A DNA stretch of 64,000 nt, taken from the NCBI RefSeq assembly GCF_017498065.1, contig NZ_JAGDFX010000007.1, forward strand, positions 62,001-126,000, written 5' to 3'. The translations under genes were made by a program, and so were the position numbers. The notes below the pieces were generated by a model that was not told where the DNA came from, ran no database searches, and saw nothing but the letters and a program-made list of their open reading frames with translations. This document shows positions 27,378 to 35,588 of this stretch, in pieces (the first letter of the stretch is position 1; every line of letters starts with the position of its first letter). This DNA is from Oceanisphaera pacifica (GTDB lineage Bacteria; Pseudomonadota; Gammaproteobacteria; Enterobacterales; Aeromonadaceae).

Positions 27378-28352
27378 TTACTTATTATTGCTTAGGCTGT
27401 ACACATAGGCAGACAACAATTGAATTTTGTCTTCGCCTAAAATGTCTTTCCAAGCGGGCATCACACCGTGACGGCCGTGACGAATAGTATCTTCAACCGC
27501 GGCGCGAGAACCACCATATAACCAAATATTATCGGTTAAGTTAGGTGCACCCATAGCAATTTGCCCTTTACCTTCTGGTCCATGACATGCAGCACAAACA
27601 GCAAAGCGCGCTTTACCTTTTTGTGCTTCTACGGCATCAACCTTACGGCCAGACAAGCTCAGTACATAAGAGGTCACTTCGCGAACACCCTCATCACCTA
27701 ACATGGCTTCCCAGGATGCCATCACACCTTGACGACCATCCATGATGGTTTTCTTAATCTGTGCGGGCTCACCACCGTATAACCAATCGTTATCAGTCAG
27801 GTTAGGGAAACCACGGGCACCACGAGCATCAGAGCCATGACATTGGGCACAGTTTTGTAAGAACAAACGCTGGCCTACTTGGGTCGCTTCTTCATTTTGA
27901 GCTATTTCAGCAATCGGGAGATACGTCTCACCGTCTGCTTGATAGGTCAATTCACGAAATTTAGCGCCAAAGACTTCATCGGCTTTGATCATTTCACGGT
28001 CATACTGTACGAACAGCTCATCGGTACGCGCTTTTTCTGCAGCGGCGTTATATTCCTCAAGTGAGCGTACATCTTGGTTAGAACTCGTCCAGCCTAATAG
28101 GCCTTTAAAGTTACCCAAGCCTGGGTATAACGCCAGGTAGGCAAGTGAAAACACCACCATGAATACGAACAAATAACTCCACCACTTAGGCAGTGGGTTA
28201 TTTAGCTCAGAAATACCATCGTAGGTGTGGCCGGTAGGCGCACCATCCTCCATGCCCATTTTGTCACGTGAACACCAAATCAACAGTGCTAAACAACCAA
28301 AAATGGTGCCTAGGCTGATAACGGTGACAAATACACTTAAAAAAGTATTCAT
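27378..28352 (-). CDS. ccoP: cbb3 cytochrome c oxidase subunit III (CcoP)
   Basis: The 324-residue subunit has two N-terminal helices (about 5-27 and 58-78) joined by DGISELNNPLPKWW, the CcoP signature. Two c-type heme domains follow, with CAQCH and CAACH at about residues 170 and 255, each followed by a PNLTDN-WLYGG repeat. It accepts electrons from soluble cytochrome c or the bc1 complex. Its start overlaps the ccoQ stop by 4 bp. The stop is 22 bp from a terminator. Confidence 0.97.
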   Translation of the reverse strand: MNTFLSVFVTVISLGTIFGCLALLIWCSRDKMGMEDGAPTGHTYDGISELNNPLPKWWSYLFVFMVVFSLAYLALYPGLGNFKGLLGWTSSNQDVRSLEEYNAAAEKARTDELFVQYDREMIKADEVFGAKFRELTYQADGETYLPIAEIAQNEEATQVGQRLFLQNCAQCHGSDARGARGFPNLTDNDWLYGGEPAQIKKTIMDGRQGVMASWEAMLGDEGVREVTSYVLSLSGRKVDAVEAQKGKARFAVCAACHGPEGKGQIAMGAPNLTDNIWLYGGSRAAVEDTIRHGRHGVMPAWKDILGEDKIQLLSAYVYSLSNNK

Positions 28353-28567
28353 TCTTTATTAGCTCCTGCGCGATCCTGCCCAGTGCCCTGAGAGGCGCTA
28401 CCCGCCAAGTCTTCATCATCAAAAATGGAGTTGGCAATCGCATCAAACTTATGTTTGCGACGTTTACTATAAGCCCAAATGACCAGACCAATAAACATCA
28501 CAAACAACAGCAAAGTTTGAAAGCTAATAATAGTAGGTTTTAATGCTTCTAGGGTACTGAAATCCAT
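28349..28567 (-). CDS. ccoQ: cbb3 oxidase subunit CcoQ
   Basis: The 72-residue protein has one membrane helix (IISFQTLLLFVMFIGLVIWA) and a short cytosolic tail, YSKRRKHKFDAIANSIFDDE, typical of CcoQ. It stabilises the assembled oxidase. It lies between ccoO (12-bp gap) and ccoP (4-bp overlap). Confidence 0.93.
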   Translation of the reverse strand: MDFSTLEALKPTIISFQTLLLFVMFIGLVIWAYSKRRKHKFDAIANSIFDDEDLAGSASQGTGQDRAGANKE

Positions 28568-28579
28568 AATCGACTCCGG

Positions 28580-29197
28580 TTATTTAAGGGCGTGACCCAG
28601 CGATTGCAGATAAGCGATGATAGCGTCCATTTCGGTTTTACCCTTAACGGCTTCTTCAGCACCTTCAATATCTGCATCGGTGTAAGGAACACCGAAACTA
28701 TCGCGGAACAGTCTTAACTTAGCGGCTGTGTCTTTACCGTCTAACACATTGGTTTCTAACCAAGGGAAAGCAGGCATATTTGACTCAGGTACCACGTTAC
28801 GTGGATTAATTAAGTGCACACGATGCCACTCATCTGAGTAACGACCGCCTACACGAGCCAAATCAGGACCGGTACGCTTAGAGCCCCACAAGAATGGGTG
28901 TTCCCATACCTGTTCACCGGCTAAAGAGTACTTACCATAACGCTCAGTTTCAGCACGGAATGGACGAATCATTTGACTGTGGCACACATGGCACCCGTCA
29001 CGGATATACAGATCACGACCTTCCATTTCTAATGCTGTATATGGGCGCAAGCCCTCAACAGGTTCATTAGTCTGCTGTTGGAAGAGCAGGGGAATTATCT
29101 CGACCATACCGCCAAAGCTGATTGCAATCACAGTAAAGATGATCAGCCAAGTGGTCTTGGTTTCGAGAAACTCGTGACGGTTTTTAGTGTTTTTCAT
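28580..29197 (-). CDS. ccoO: cbb3 oxidase monoheme subunit II (CcoO)
   Basis: The 205 residues have one N-terminal helix ([20 protein letters not shown]), then the c-heme motif CHVCHSQM at about residue 69. [20 protein letters not shown] and the Met ligand in [11 protein letters not shown] follow. It passes electrons from CcoP to CcoN. Twelve bases separate it from ccoN and from ccoQ. Confidence 0.97.
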   Translation of the reverse strand: MKNTKNRHEFLETKTTWLIIFTVIAISFGGMVEIIPLLFQQQTNEPVEGLRPYTALEMEGRDLYIRDGCHVCHSQMIRPFRAETERYGKYSLAGEQVWEHPFLWGSKRTGPDLARVGGRYSDEWHRVHLINPRNVVPESNMPAFPWLETNVLDGKDTAAKLRLFRDSFGVPYTDADIEGAEEAVKGKTEMDAIIAYLQSLGHALK

Positions 29198-29209
29198 TCA
29201 CAAGTCTCC

Positions 29210-30634
29210 TTATGCCGGTTGTGGAATGGCTTGCAATGAGCCTTTTGGCGCATTGATGGTACGGTAAGCGTTATACGCCATCAGTAACATACCAAACAAG
29301 AAGAAACAGCCGCCCAAGAAACGTACAAAGTAGAACGGATACGAGGCTTGTAGACTTTCAACAAAGCTGTAAGTCAAAGTGCCGTCGTCGTTCACTGCAC
29401 GCCACATTAGACCCTGCATAACACCACTAATCCACATAGATACGATGTAAAGCACAGTACCAATCGTTGCTAACCAGAAGTGGGTGTTAATCAACTTAAT
29501 GCTGTACATGCGGCCTTGGCCAAACAAGTTAGGAATTAAGTGATACACAGCACCAATTGAGATCATGGCCACCCAGCCTAATGCGCCAGAGTGAACGTGA
29601 CCTACGGTCCAGTCAGTGTAGTGAGATAAGGCGTTAACGGTTTTGATCGCCATCATTGGGCCTTCAAACGTAGACATGCCGTAAAACGACAGGGATACGA
29701 TTAAGAAGCGCAAAATGGGGTCATAGCGTAATTTATGCCAAGCACCAGACAGCGTCATAATACCGTTAATCATACCGCCCCAAGAAGGAACGAATAAGAT
29801 AAGTGACATTACCATACCTAAAGACTGAGCCCAGTCAGGTAGCGCTGTGTAGTGTAAGTGGTGAGAACCGGCCCAAATATACAGGGTGATCAGTGCCCAA
29901 AAGTGCACAATAGACAAACGGTAAGAGTAAACCGGACGTCCAGACTGCTTAGGAACAAAGTAGTACATCATGCCCAAGAAACCTGCAGTAAGCAGGAAGC
30001 CAACGGCGTTATGACCATACCACCACTGAACCATGGCATCGGCTGCACCGGCATACACAGAGTAAGACTTCATGCCACTTACAGGAATGGCTAAGCTGTT
30101 TACAATGTGTAATACGGCAATGGTTAAAATAAACCCGCCGTAGAACCAGTTTGCTACATAGATATGAGAGGTTGCACGCTTATACAGGGTTCCAAAGAAC
30201 ACTGTAGCGTACGCCACCCAGACTACGGCAATGGCAACATCAATAGGCCACTCTAGCTCGGCGTATTCTTTGGAGGAGGTATAACCTAAAGGCAAAGAAA
30301 TAATCGCCGAAAGAATTATAAGCTGCCAGCCCCAGAACACGAACGATGCCAATTTGCCACCAAAGAGGCGAACTTGACACGTGCGCTGCACGACATAGAA
30401 GGAGGTACCCATTAGCGCACTTACACCAAACGCAAAAATAACCGCGTTAGTATGTAAAGGGCGCAAACGGCTATAGGTTAGCCAGGGTGTTTCGAAGTTG
30501 AGAGCAGGCCAGATAAGTTGTGCTGCAATTAGCACGCCTACCGACATACCCACAATGCCCCAGATTACAGTCATGACTGTAAACTGGCGAACTACAGTAT
30601 AATTGTAGTTTGGTTGATTATTAGTTTGACTCAT
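29210..30634 (-). CDS. ccoN: cbb3 cytochrome c oxidase catalytic subunit I (CcoN)
   Basis: The conserved protein starts at [20 protein letters not shown] (30634), giving 474 residues. The frame is open 156 codons further upstream, but that stretch is not part of the family and covers the promoter region. There are twelve membrane helices. Heme ligand His residues lie in [13 protein letters not shown] and [20 protein letters not shown], the copper-site His pair in [17 protein letters not shown], and others in [14 protein letters not shown]. This is a high-affinity proton-pumping oxidase for microaerobic respiration. Expression is probably FNR-dependent. Confidence 0.97.
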   Translation of the reverse strand: MSQTNNQPNYNYTVVRQFTVMTVIWGIVGMSVGVLIAAQLIWPALNFETPWLTYSRLRPLHTNAVIFAFGVSALMGTSFYVVQRTCQVRLFGGKLASFVFWGWQLIILSAIISLPLGYTSSKEYAELEWPIDVAIAVVWVAYATVFFGTLYKRATSHIYVANWFYGGFILTIAVLHIVNSLAIPVSGMKSYSVYAGAADAMVQWWYGHNAVGFLLTAGFLGMMYYFVPKQSGRPVYSYRLSIVHFWALITLYIWAGSHHLHYTALPDWAQSLGMVMSLILFVPSWGGMINGIMTLSGAWHKLRYDPILRFLIVSLSFYGMSTFEGPMMAIKTVNALSHYTDWTVGHVHSGALGWVAMISIGAVYHLIPNLFGQGRMYSIKLINTHFWLATIGTVLYIVSMWISGVMQGLMWRAVNDDGTLTYSFVESLQASYPFYFVRFLGGCFFLFGMLLMAYNAYRTINAPKGSLQAIPQPA

Positions 30635-30971
30635 CGTTATAGTTCCGCTTCCACTGCTGTTATCAGGTTTGTGCTCACACAATGCGAACACCTCGGAAGA
30701 TTTGAAGACAACCGCTTTCTTTTGTTTGCAGCACGGCTTTCTTGTTCCCTTAGATGACGCCTTTATTGTTAAGTCTTTGTTAACAAAGCTAACAAAGCGG
30801 AAAATAAGAGGCCAAGAAGGCTGACTGCGATACAGATGATAAATGACTGACAGCAAAAATAACAGTATAAACAGTAATATGATTACCACTTTGGTCGGCT
30901 CATCAGGCAATAAAAAACTACCTTGATCAAGATCAAGCAGGGCGATAAATTGGGTGCAAAATAAGGGAAAA
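30635..30971. promoter_or_regulatory. ccoN upstream region with palindrome and tandem repeat
   Basis: This 337-bp gap contains the FNR box (listed separately). It also holds a perfect 14-bp palindrome CTTTGTTAACAAAG at 30775-30788, fused to a tandem 9-bp repeat TAACAAAGC-TAACAAAGC (30781-30798). A TATACT -10-like element lies on the minus strand at 30864-30869. That -10 would place the FNR box near -72, a spacing used by upstream-binding (class I) FNR sites, and gives ccoN a leader of over 200 nt. The palindrome lies within that leader. Its binding protein is unknown. Confidence 0.45.
30923..30936. promoter_or_regulatory. perfect FNR box
   Basis: TTGAT-CAAG-ATCAA matches the FNR consensus TTGAT-N4-ATCAA at every fixed base. 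It is centred about 295 bp upstream of ccoN (minus) and 42 bp upstream of the divergent gene at 30972 (plus). The fnr gene is 7.5 kb away in the same region. Confidence 0.88.
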
Positions 30972-31448
30972 ATGAGCATGAAAGACAAGTTAACGACAGC
31001 AAAACTTGGGCAGATCATCTTTGTATTAGTGATATTAGTGGCTGCTTTTTGGTTTAGAACCGCAAAAAATGATAAAAGCGGGGCAGAGCTGGCCTCTAGC
31101 AATGCAGTTTATTGTGATATTGGTCACAATAAATGTGTAACGCAGCAGGGGGAATTAAGGGCAACGGCACAATTAACTGCTGATAAGCTACAGCCTGAAT
31201 CTCCTTTTCAGCTTAATATAACGCTATCTGATTCTAATGCGACTGTACTAAATAGCCGACTAGAAGGGCATAGCATGTATATGGGAACCCTACCGGCGCT
31301 TATCAAGCAGCAAGCGCCGGGGGTTTGGAAAGGGCAAGCCTTAGTGGGCGCCTGTACAGAAAGTAGTATGGTATGGGCGTGGGTGCTCGATATTGAACAC
31401 CAAGGGGAGACCCAGCCGTTCAAATTTTTATTTGAAGTAAAACGTTAA
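30972..31448 (+). CDS. membrane-anchored periplasmic protein divergent from ccoN
   Basis: It starts at ATG 30972 (or 30978), after AAGGG, and gives about 158 residues. One N-terminal helix ([17 protein letters not shown]) is followed by a periplasmic domain with a Cys pair ([11 protein letters not shown]), beta-strand-rich text and [14 protein letters not shown]. Near the end are a third Cys and [11 protein letters not shown]. The fold looks like a small Ig-like copper-handling domain of the FixH/YtkA kind, with Met and Cys as possible ligands. Its position across an FNR box from ccoN suggests a role in cbb3 assembly or copper delivery. I do not recognise a named family. Confidence 0.6.
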   Translation: MSMKDKLTTAKLGQIIFVLVILVAAFWFRTAKNDKSGAELASSNAVYCDIGHNKCVTQQGELRATAQLTADKLQPESPFQLNITLSDSNATVLNSRLEGHSMYMGTLPALIKQQAPGVWKGQALVGACTESSMVWAWVLDIEHQGETQPFKFLFEVKR

Positions 31449-31605
31449 CCGCAGCTTTAAGCGGTCAGCCGTAAGCGATCAGCTAAAGAGCAACCCCGTT
31501 TTTTGGCTTTTGCCGTCTTCCTGATGAACATCAGGATCTCGGTTTGTCTGTAAGCGGTGTTTATTATTATTTGTCTATTTTGTCTTTAACTGACAGCTTA
31601 TGGCT
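31446..31605. repeat. intergenic repeat cluster
   Basis: It contains words of the TCAGC family (TAAGCGGTCAGCCGTAAGCGATCAGC at 31456-31481, split here by small changes, and ACTGACAGCTTATGGCTG at about 31589). It also holds a perfect hairpin TCCTGATG-AA-CATCAGGA at 31519-31536, related in style to the 50625-50643 hairpin. No gene is visible. Confidence 0.4.
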
Positions 31606-31615
31606 GAATGCTGCC

Positions 31616-31649
31616 GTTAATGCCGATAACTGTATTTATCGGCATTAAC
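31616..31649. promoter_or_regulatory. perfect 14-6-14 palindrome, candidate tyrosine-recombinase core site
   Basis: GTTAATGCCGATAA (31616-31629), centre CTGTAT, TTATCGGCATTAAC (31636-31649). Both arms are exact complements. Two arms around a 6-bp centre is the geometry of Xer/dif core sites. The inner bases ATAA-N6-TTAT are the same as in dif (33089-33116), and both centres contain TGTAT. It lies 73 bp upstream of the recombinase start codon. No T-run follows on either strand, so it is not an ordinary terminator. It could alternatively be an operator bound by a dimer. Confidence 0.5.
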
Positions 31650-31686
31650 TTAATGGGGCTGCTTTGAAGGTGCTTGATGCGCTATA

Positions 31687-31702
31687 CTGTATAAATACAC
31701 AG
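31687..31702. promoter_or_regulatory. LexA (SOS) box of the recombinase gene
   Basis: CTGT-ATAAATAC-ACAG fits the LexA core CTGT-N8-ACAG. The surrounding 20 bp from TACTG onward match 16 of 20 positions of the E. coli consensus. It ends 20 bp before the ATG and overlaps TATACT/TATAAA -10-like hexamers at 31683-31695, where bound LexA would block transcription. Confidence 0.85.
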
Positions 31703-31722
31703 ATAACTTTTAGTGCCATTTT

Positions 31723-33009
31723 ATGTCTACGCCTGTATTACCGCTGTTTGATGCCCCTCAATATATAGAAGAGGGAAATAGCGTTATTAACCAACATATC
31801 GCCGATATTACCCTTAATGTCGTGCAAGATGCCGCCTTTATCTATGAACATGCGCTAGATTGGTTACTAGAAAGCCGGTACAGCGAAAACAACTACAAAA
31901 CCTACCGCAGTGAGCTCACCACCTTTTTACACTGGTGTTTTGATGTTGAGCAGGCATCGCCTACCGTGCTTGATCGCCGTGCCATCAACCGCTACGTTGA
32001 GTATTGCTCGGCGCCGCCCCCTGAGTTGATTGCCTATCATAATGTTGCTCAATTCACCCTTAATAAAGAGTGGGCCGAGCGACATCCCAATCCCCAGTGG
32101 CGGCCATTTTTAGGTAAGAAGCAAAATGGTGTGATCCAAGCATATCAACTCAGCGATAAAGCGCTTAAAACTAAAATAGCGATTTTATCGTCTTTTTATG
32201 GCTACTTAATCAACGAAGAAATCACCGAGCGTAATCCTGCTGTGATGTGGATGCGCCATAGCCGCTTTGCATCTAGCCCTAGGGTGGCTGTCGGGCTAGA
32301 CGCCGAAGACGAAGTAAGAGTATTCAGCGATTTACAATGGTCTTATATGATGAGCACCGCTCAAGATCTTGCAGAGCAAGCGCCTGAGCGCCACCAACGT
32401 ACCTTATTTTTAATCTCACTGATGTATGGCTGCTACTTACGTATTTCAGAAGTGGCTGCCAGACCGGGCTTTTCACCGGTAATGAGTCAATTTCGTCGAG
32501 ATAGTCACACTGGGATTTGGAGTTTTCATATTCCAATCAGTAAAGGTGGCAAAAAGCGTACTGTTGCGGTGTCTAAAGAGCTACTTGAGGCGCTTAAACA
32601 ATATCGGCAGAGTTTAAAGTTATCGCCATTACCGGCGCCAAACGAAACAACACCACTGTTTATTCGCCATAAAGCTGCTGGGCGAGGCCGTGATCAAGGG
32701 CAATTAAATGCCAATTTAGGCATTCGCCAGTTACGGGATTTGCTAAATGAGTTAATAGACGCCGCGGCAAATAATGCGATAAACGATGGCTTTGAACACG
32801 ATGGCGCAGAAATGCGTAGCCTAACCGTGCACAGCATTCGTCATACCGGCATTACCCACGACATAAATTTAAACGGCCGGCCATTATCTCACGTACAAGC
32901 CGATGCGGGGCACGACAGCATAGACACCACATCACAATATTTACATACCGGAAAAATAGAACGTCATCAAAGTGCTGAACGTAAAAAACTAAACAGGCTG
33001 AGTGACTAA
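31723..33009 (+). CDS. tyrosine recombinase/integrase next to dif, SOS-regulated
   Basis: The 428-residue product has a SAM-like DNA-binding N-terminal half (about 40-190, with SRYSENNYKTYRSELTTFLH and KTKIAILSSFYGYLINEEI) and a catalytic half. All active-site residues are present: R240 (CYLRISEVAA), K274 (SKGGKKRT), H370 and R373 (HSIRHTGITHD), H397 (AGHDSIDTTS) and nucleophile Y406 (SQYLHTG). It is longer than XerC/XerD (about 300) and than integron integrases (about 320-340), and no phage, cassette or transposition genes surround it. A LexA box covers its promoter, a dif-like palindrome precedes it and dif follows 79 bp after its stop. The natural target is unknown; it may be a domesticated integrase. 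Confidence 0.85.
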   Translation: MSTPVLPLFDAPQYIEEGNSVINQHIADITLNVVQDAAFIYEHALDWLLESRYSENNYKTYRSELTTFLHWCFDVEQASPTVLDRRAINRYVEYCSAPPPELIAYHNVAQFTLNKEWAERHPNPQWRPFLGKKQNGVIQAYQLSDKALKTKIAILSSFYGYLINEEITERNPAVMWMRHSRFASSPRVAVGLDAEDEVRVFSDLQWSYMMSTAQDLAEQAPERHQRTLFLISLMYGCYLRISEVAARPGFSPVMSQFRRDSHTGIWSFHIPISKGGKKRTVAVSKELLEALKQYRQSLKLSPLPAPNETTPLFIRHKAAGRGRDQGQLNANLGIRQLRDLLNELIDAAANNAINDGFEHDGAEMRSLTVHSIRHTGITHDINLNGRPLSHVQADAGHDSIDTTSQYLHTGKIERHQSAERKKLNRLSD

Positions 33010-33088
33010 TGGCAGGTGAGAGCATGAGCAAGGCACCACACAAGTATAAGGGCTTATATTGGGCATTCTTTGATGATCCATAAACTCT

Positions 33089-33116
33089 ATTTAACATAAT
33101 ATACATTATGCGAAGT
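33089..33116 (-). other. dif: dif site (XerCD chromosome dimer resolution)
   Basis: On the minus strand the 28 bp read ACTTCGCATAA (XerC arm), TGTATA (centre), TTATGTTAAAT (XerD arm). Only three bases in the outer XerC arm differ from E. coli dif; the centre and XerD arm are identical. KOPS motifs, which guide FtsK toward dif, agree in polarity. GGGNAGGG is on the plus strand to the left at 1545, 6675, 23655, 25302, 26624 and 26983, and on the minus strand to the right (CCCTNCCC) at 38233, 41877, 43647 and 51438. None of the wrong polarity was seen. Confidence 0.95.
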
Positions 33117-33141
33117 GTGAGGTAGCTCGGTTATCTGCCTT

Positions 33142-33176
33142 ATGCAGTGTGCCAGCTAAAGCGGCACACTGCATTT
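33142..33176. terminator. hairpin between convergent recombinase and GGDEF/EAL genes
   Basis: ATGCAGTGTGCC (33142-33153) and GGCACACTGCAT (33163-33174) form a perfect 12-bp stem, extended inside the loop by GC/GC around TAAA. A short TTTATT follows on the plus side. It lies 25 bp beyond dif. Confidence 0.65.
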
Positions 33177-33192
33177 ATTGAGCCACTGATGC

Positions 33193-35130
33193 TCACGGTA
33201 ACGCGGTATTTTCTAACACCTTGTGAAGATCAGACGGATGTAGTGCCTTACTAAATAAGTAACCTTGAAAGAAGTCACAGCCATTGCGCTGCAACCACTT
33301 CATTTGTTCAGGGGTTTCTATGCCTTCAGCAATCACTTGTATCTTGAGATCTTTAGCTAAACTAATAAGAGCAAGAGCGATGGCTAAGCTCCTAGAGTCA
33401 TCCAAAATATCATCAACAAAAGACTTATCAATTTTTAGGTTATCTATGGGTAAGCGCTTTAAAAAAGTGAGCGATGAGTAGCCTGTACCAAAATCATCTA
33501 AAGAAAATCTAATACCTTCTTCACGTAAGGCATTCATTTTAGCAATGGCAGAGCTCACATTATCTTGAAAAATACTCTCTGTAATTTCAAGCATTAGCTG
33601 CTTACTACAAGCCCCGGTTCTGGCTAATGTCTGCTTAACCATATCCACAAAATTAGTTTGGTTTAGCTGTCGTACGCTGATATTCACAGCCATAGTGAGT
33701 GCTTTATGTTTAGGATCTTGTTGCCAAATAGCCAGTTGCTTGCATGCGGTTTCTAATACCCATTCGCCAATGGGTACAATTAAGCCTTGCTCTTCAGCTA
33801 GTAATATAAACGTATCAGGAGTGACTAATCCATGCTGTGGGTGAAGCCACCGTAATAATGCCTCAACACCTTGAATCTGATGTTGCGCGTTAACAATTGG
33901 CTGATAAAATAATACCAACTCTTTTTTATCTATTGCTTGTCGCAAGTCTTGAGCTAACAAGGTACGTTTAATCGTTTCTATTTGTAATGCTGGTTCGAAG
34001 AAAAGTAGTTGGTTCCGCCCCGCTTCCTTTGCTGCATACAGTGCTATGTCAGCTTGCTTAAGCAACTCTTGCGAATCTTCATTTTCATTATTAAATAGAA
34101 CCACGCCTACACTGGGGGTTACCTCTAACTGATGATGACCTAAATGGTAAGGATCCGTTACTGCCATGCGAACCCCCTCACCTATGCTTTTAGCATTAGA
34201 GGTAGCAATATCAATATTAACCCCTAAGTTATCTAAAATAATAACAAACTCATCTCCACCAAAGCGCGCCACTGTGTCTGTATCTCGTACACTTCGAGAT
34301 AAACGCAACGCTGTTTGTTGAAGCAACTCATCCCCTACATCATGGCCGAGCATATCATTCACTTCCTTGAAGTAATCAAGGTCCATTAATAATAAGGCAC
34401 CATAACCAGGCTGCTGCTCTTTAATCGATATCGCACTTTTAAGTCTCTTCGTCATCAATCGACGATTTGGCAACCCGGTTAATGCATCATGCAGTGCTAT
34501 GTGCCGTGTTGTGGCCTCAGCATCCTTTTTTGAAGTGATATCGGCACGTATCGCGATATAACGTTCAGGCTTTCCATTTTTACCCACCAAGGGAACCATG
34601 GTTGACTGCACCCAATATAAAGAGCCATCTTTTGCCCGATTACAGATATCCCCGCTCCAAACCTCATTGCGGGCAATGGTCTGCCATAAGTCTTTAAAAA
34701 AAGCCTTAGGGTGATACCCTGAATTAATAATTCTGTGGGTTTGTCCAGTTAGCTCTTCACGTGAATATTGCGAGATATTACAAAAATTATCATTCACCTC
34801 AATAATCACACCCCGAGCATCTGTTATTGCAACCAGAGCATGGGCGTTCAGCGCCATGTCTAGCTCATTCGCTTTTTTCTCAGCTGCTTGATAATAAAGT
34901 TGGTATTGTGTGTATCGCTTATGGGCATAAAGAAGCTGTGCAATAAAAAACCATGCCAACAATATTATTGTAACTGAGTTCATAAGTGATAATTGAACAA
35001 GGCTAGGCTCGTGACTTAGCCATAAAAAGTATGAGGAAAAAGCAATAGGCGCGACAATCGCGATGCTTATAGTGCAGAAATTAAGGAGAATGATATTTTT
35101 TGTTGAAAAGTGCTTTAAAAATGATGTCAT
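33193..35130 (-). CDS. PAS-GGDEF-EAL cyclic di-GMP enzyme
   Basis: The 645 residues have two N-terminal membrane helices (about 14-35 and 48-68), so the protein is anchored in the inner membrane. A PAS domain (about 90-210, with EVNDNFCNISQYSREELTGQ and SKKDAEATTRH linker) follows. Next is a GGDEF domain with intact RFGGDEF, suggesting diguanylate cyclase activity unless degenerate elsewhere. An EAL domain has EALLRW, NISVRQLNQ, LDDFGTGYSSL and VIAEGIETPEQ, the residues needed for phosphodiesterase activity. It probably senses a redox or small-molecule signal through PAS and controls attachment or motility. It is monocistronic; the terminator hairpin lies downstream. Confidence 0.93.
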   Translation of the reverse strand: MTSFLKHFSTKNIILLNFCTISIAIVAPIAFSSYFLWLSHEPSLVQLSLMNSVTIILLAWFFIAQLLYAHKRYTQYQLYYQAAEKKANELDMALNAHALVAITDARGVIIEVNDNFCNISQYSREELTGQTHRIINSGYHPKAFFKDLWQTIARNEVWSGDICNRAKDGSLYWVQSTMVPLVGKNGKPERYIAIRADITSKKDAEATTRHIALHDALTGLPNRRLMTKRLKSAISIKEQQPGYGALLLMDLDYFKEVNDMLGHDVGDELLQQTALRLSRSVRDTDTVARFGGDEFVIILDNLGVNIDIATSNAKSIGEGVRMAVTDPYHLGHHQLEVTPSVGVVLFNNENEDSQELLKQADIALYAAKEAGRNQLLFFEPALQIETIKRTLLAQDLRQAIDKKELVLFYQPIVNAQHQIQGVEALLRWLHPQHGLVTPDTFILLAEEQGLIVPIGEWVLETACKQLAIWQQDPKHKALTMAVNISVRQLNQTNFVDMVKQTLARTGACSKQLMLEITESIFQDNVSSAIAKMNALREEGIRFSLDDFGTGYSSLTFLKRLPIDNLKIDKSFVDDILDDSRSLAIALALISLAKDLKIQVIAEGIETPEQMKWLQRNGCDFFQGYLFSKALHPSDLHKVLENTALP

Positions 35131-35246
35131 ATGCTTCCTACTAGCAAGTGGCTAACAACGAACACTTATATATTAGCATTAGGTAAATGAAAAACTATAT
35201 ACATAAGCTAAAACTATGAGCAAGCCATCAAAATTATATTTGTTAT

Positions 35247-35588
35247 CTAGTAAGTCCATTGTTCATAGACTAATGGCCCGGCGTTAAGTTGCCGACGTCG
35301 CTCTGGCCAGTCATGCAGATGTTTATCCATCAAATGACGAAACCGCGCATTATGGTGTCGTTCTAACAAATGCACTAATTCATGTACCACTATATATTCT
35401 AAACACTCGGGTGGCTTTTTTACTAACTCTAGGTTCAGTAAAATGCGCCGGCTACTGGGGTTACAACTGCCCCACTTTGTTTTCATTTTTCGCACATTCC
35501 AAGCCGCCAACTCTACACCTAGCATTGGTTGCCAATAAGCAACTAACTCGGCCTGTACAGACCAGTTATAAGGCTTGCTGTTTACTGT
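35247..35588 (-). pseudogene. 5'-truncated M48/YgjP-type metallopeptidase remnant
   Basis: The open frame encodes about 113 residues up to a stop at 35589-35591, but only the C-terminal half of the family. It contains VRKMKTKWGSCNPSSRRILL, the zinc motif VVHELVHLLERHHNARFRHL and the terminal VYEQWTY. Full proteins have about 230-240 residues. The missing N-terminal half is not found in other frames; instead the unrelated 94-residue gene ends there. The in-frame ATG at 35525 would give 92 residues lacking the first part of the core. All signs point to a 5' deletion, although expression of the stub cannot be excluded. Confidence 0.7.

Noticed and set aside
30775-30798. ArcA binding site in the ccoN leader
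   Set aside because: TGTTA-like units are present, but the repeat spacing is 9 bp rather than the helical 10-11 bp expected for ArcA.
29210-31102. A 630-codon open frame for ccoN
   Set aside because: The first 156 codons run through the promoter region and have no CcoN similarity; the family starts at MSQTNNQ (30634).
31723-33009. Prophage or integron integrase
   Set aside because: No capsid, tail, replication or attC cassette genes surround it, and the length differs from IntI proteins. It is treated as an orphan recombinase.
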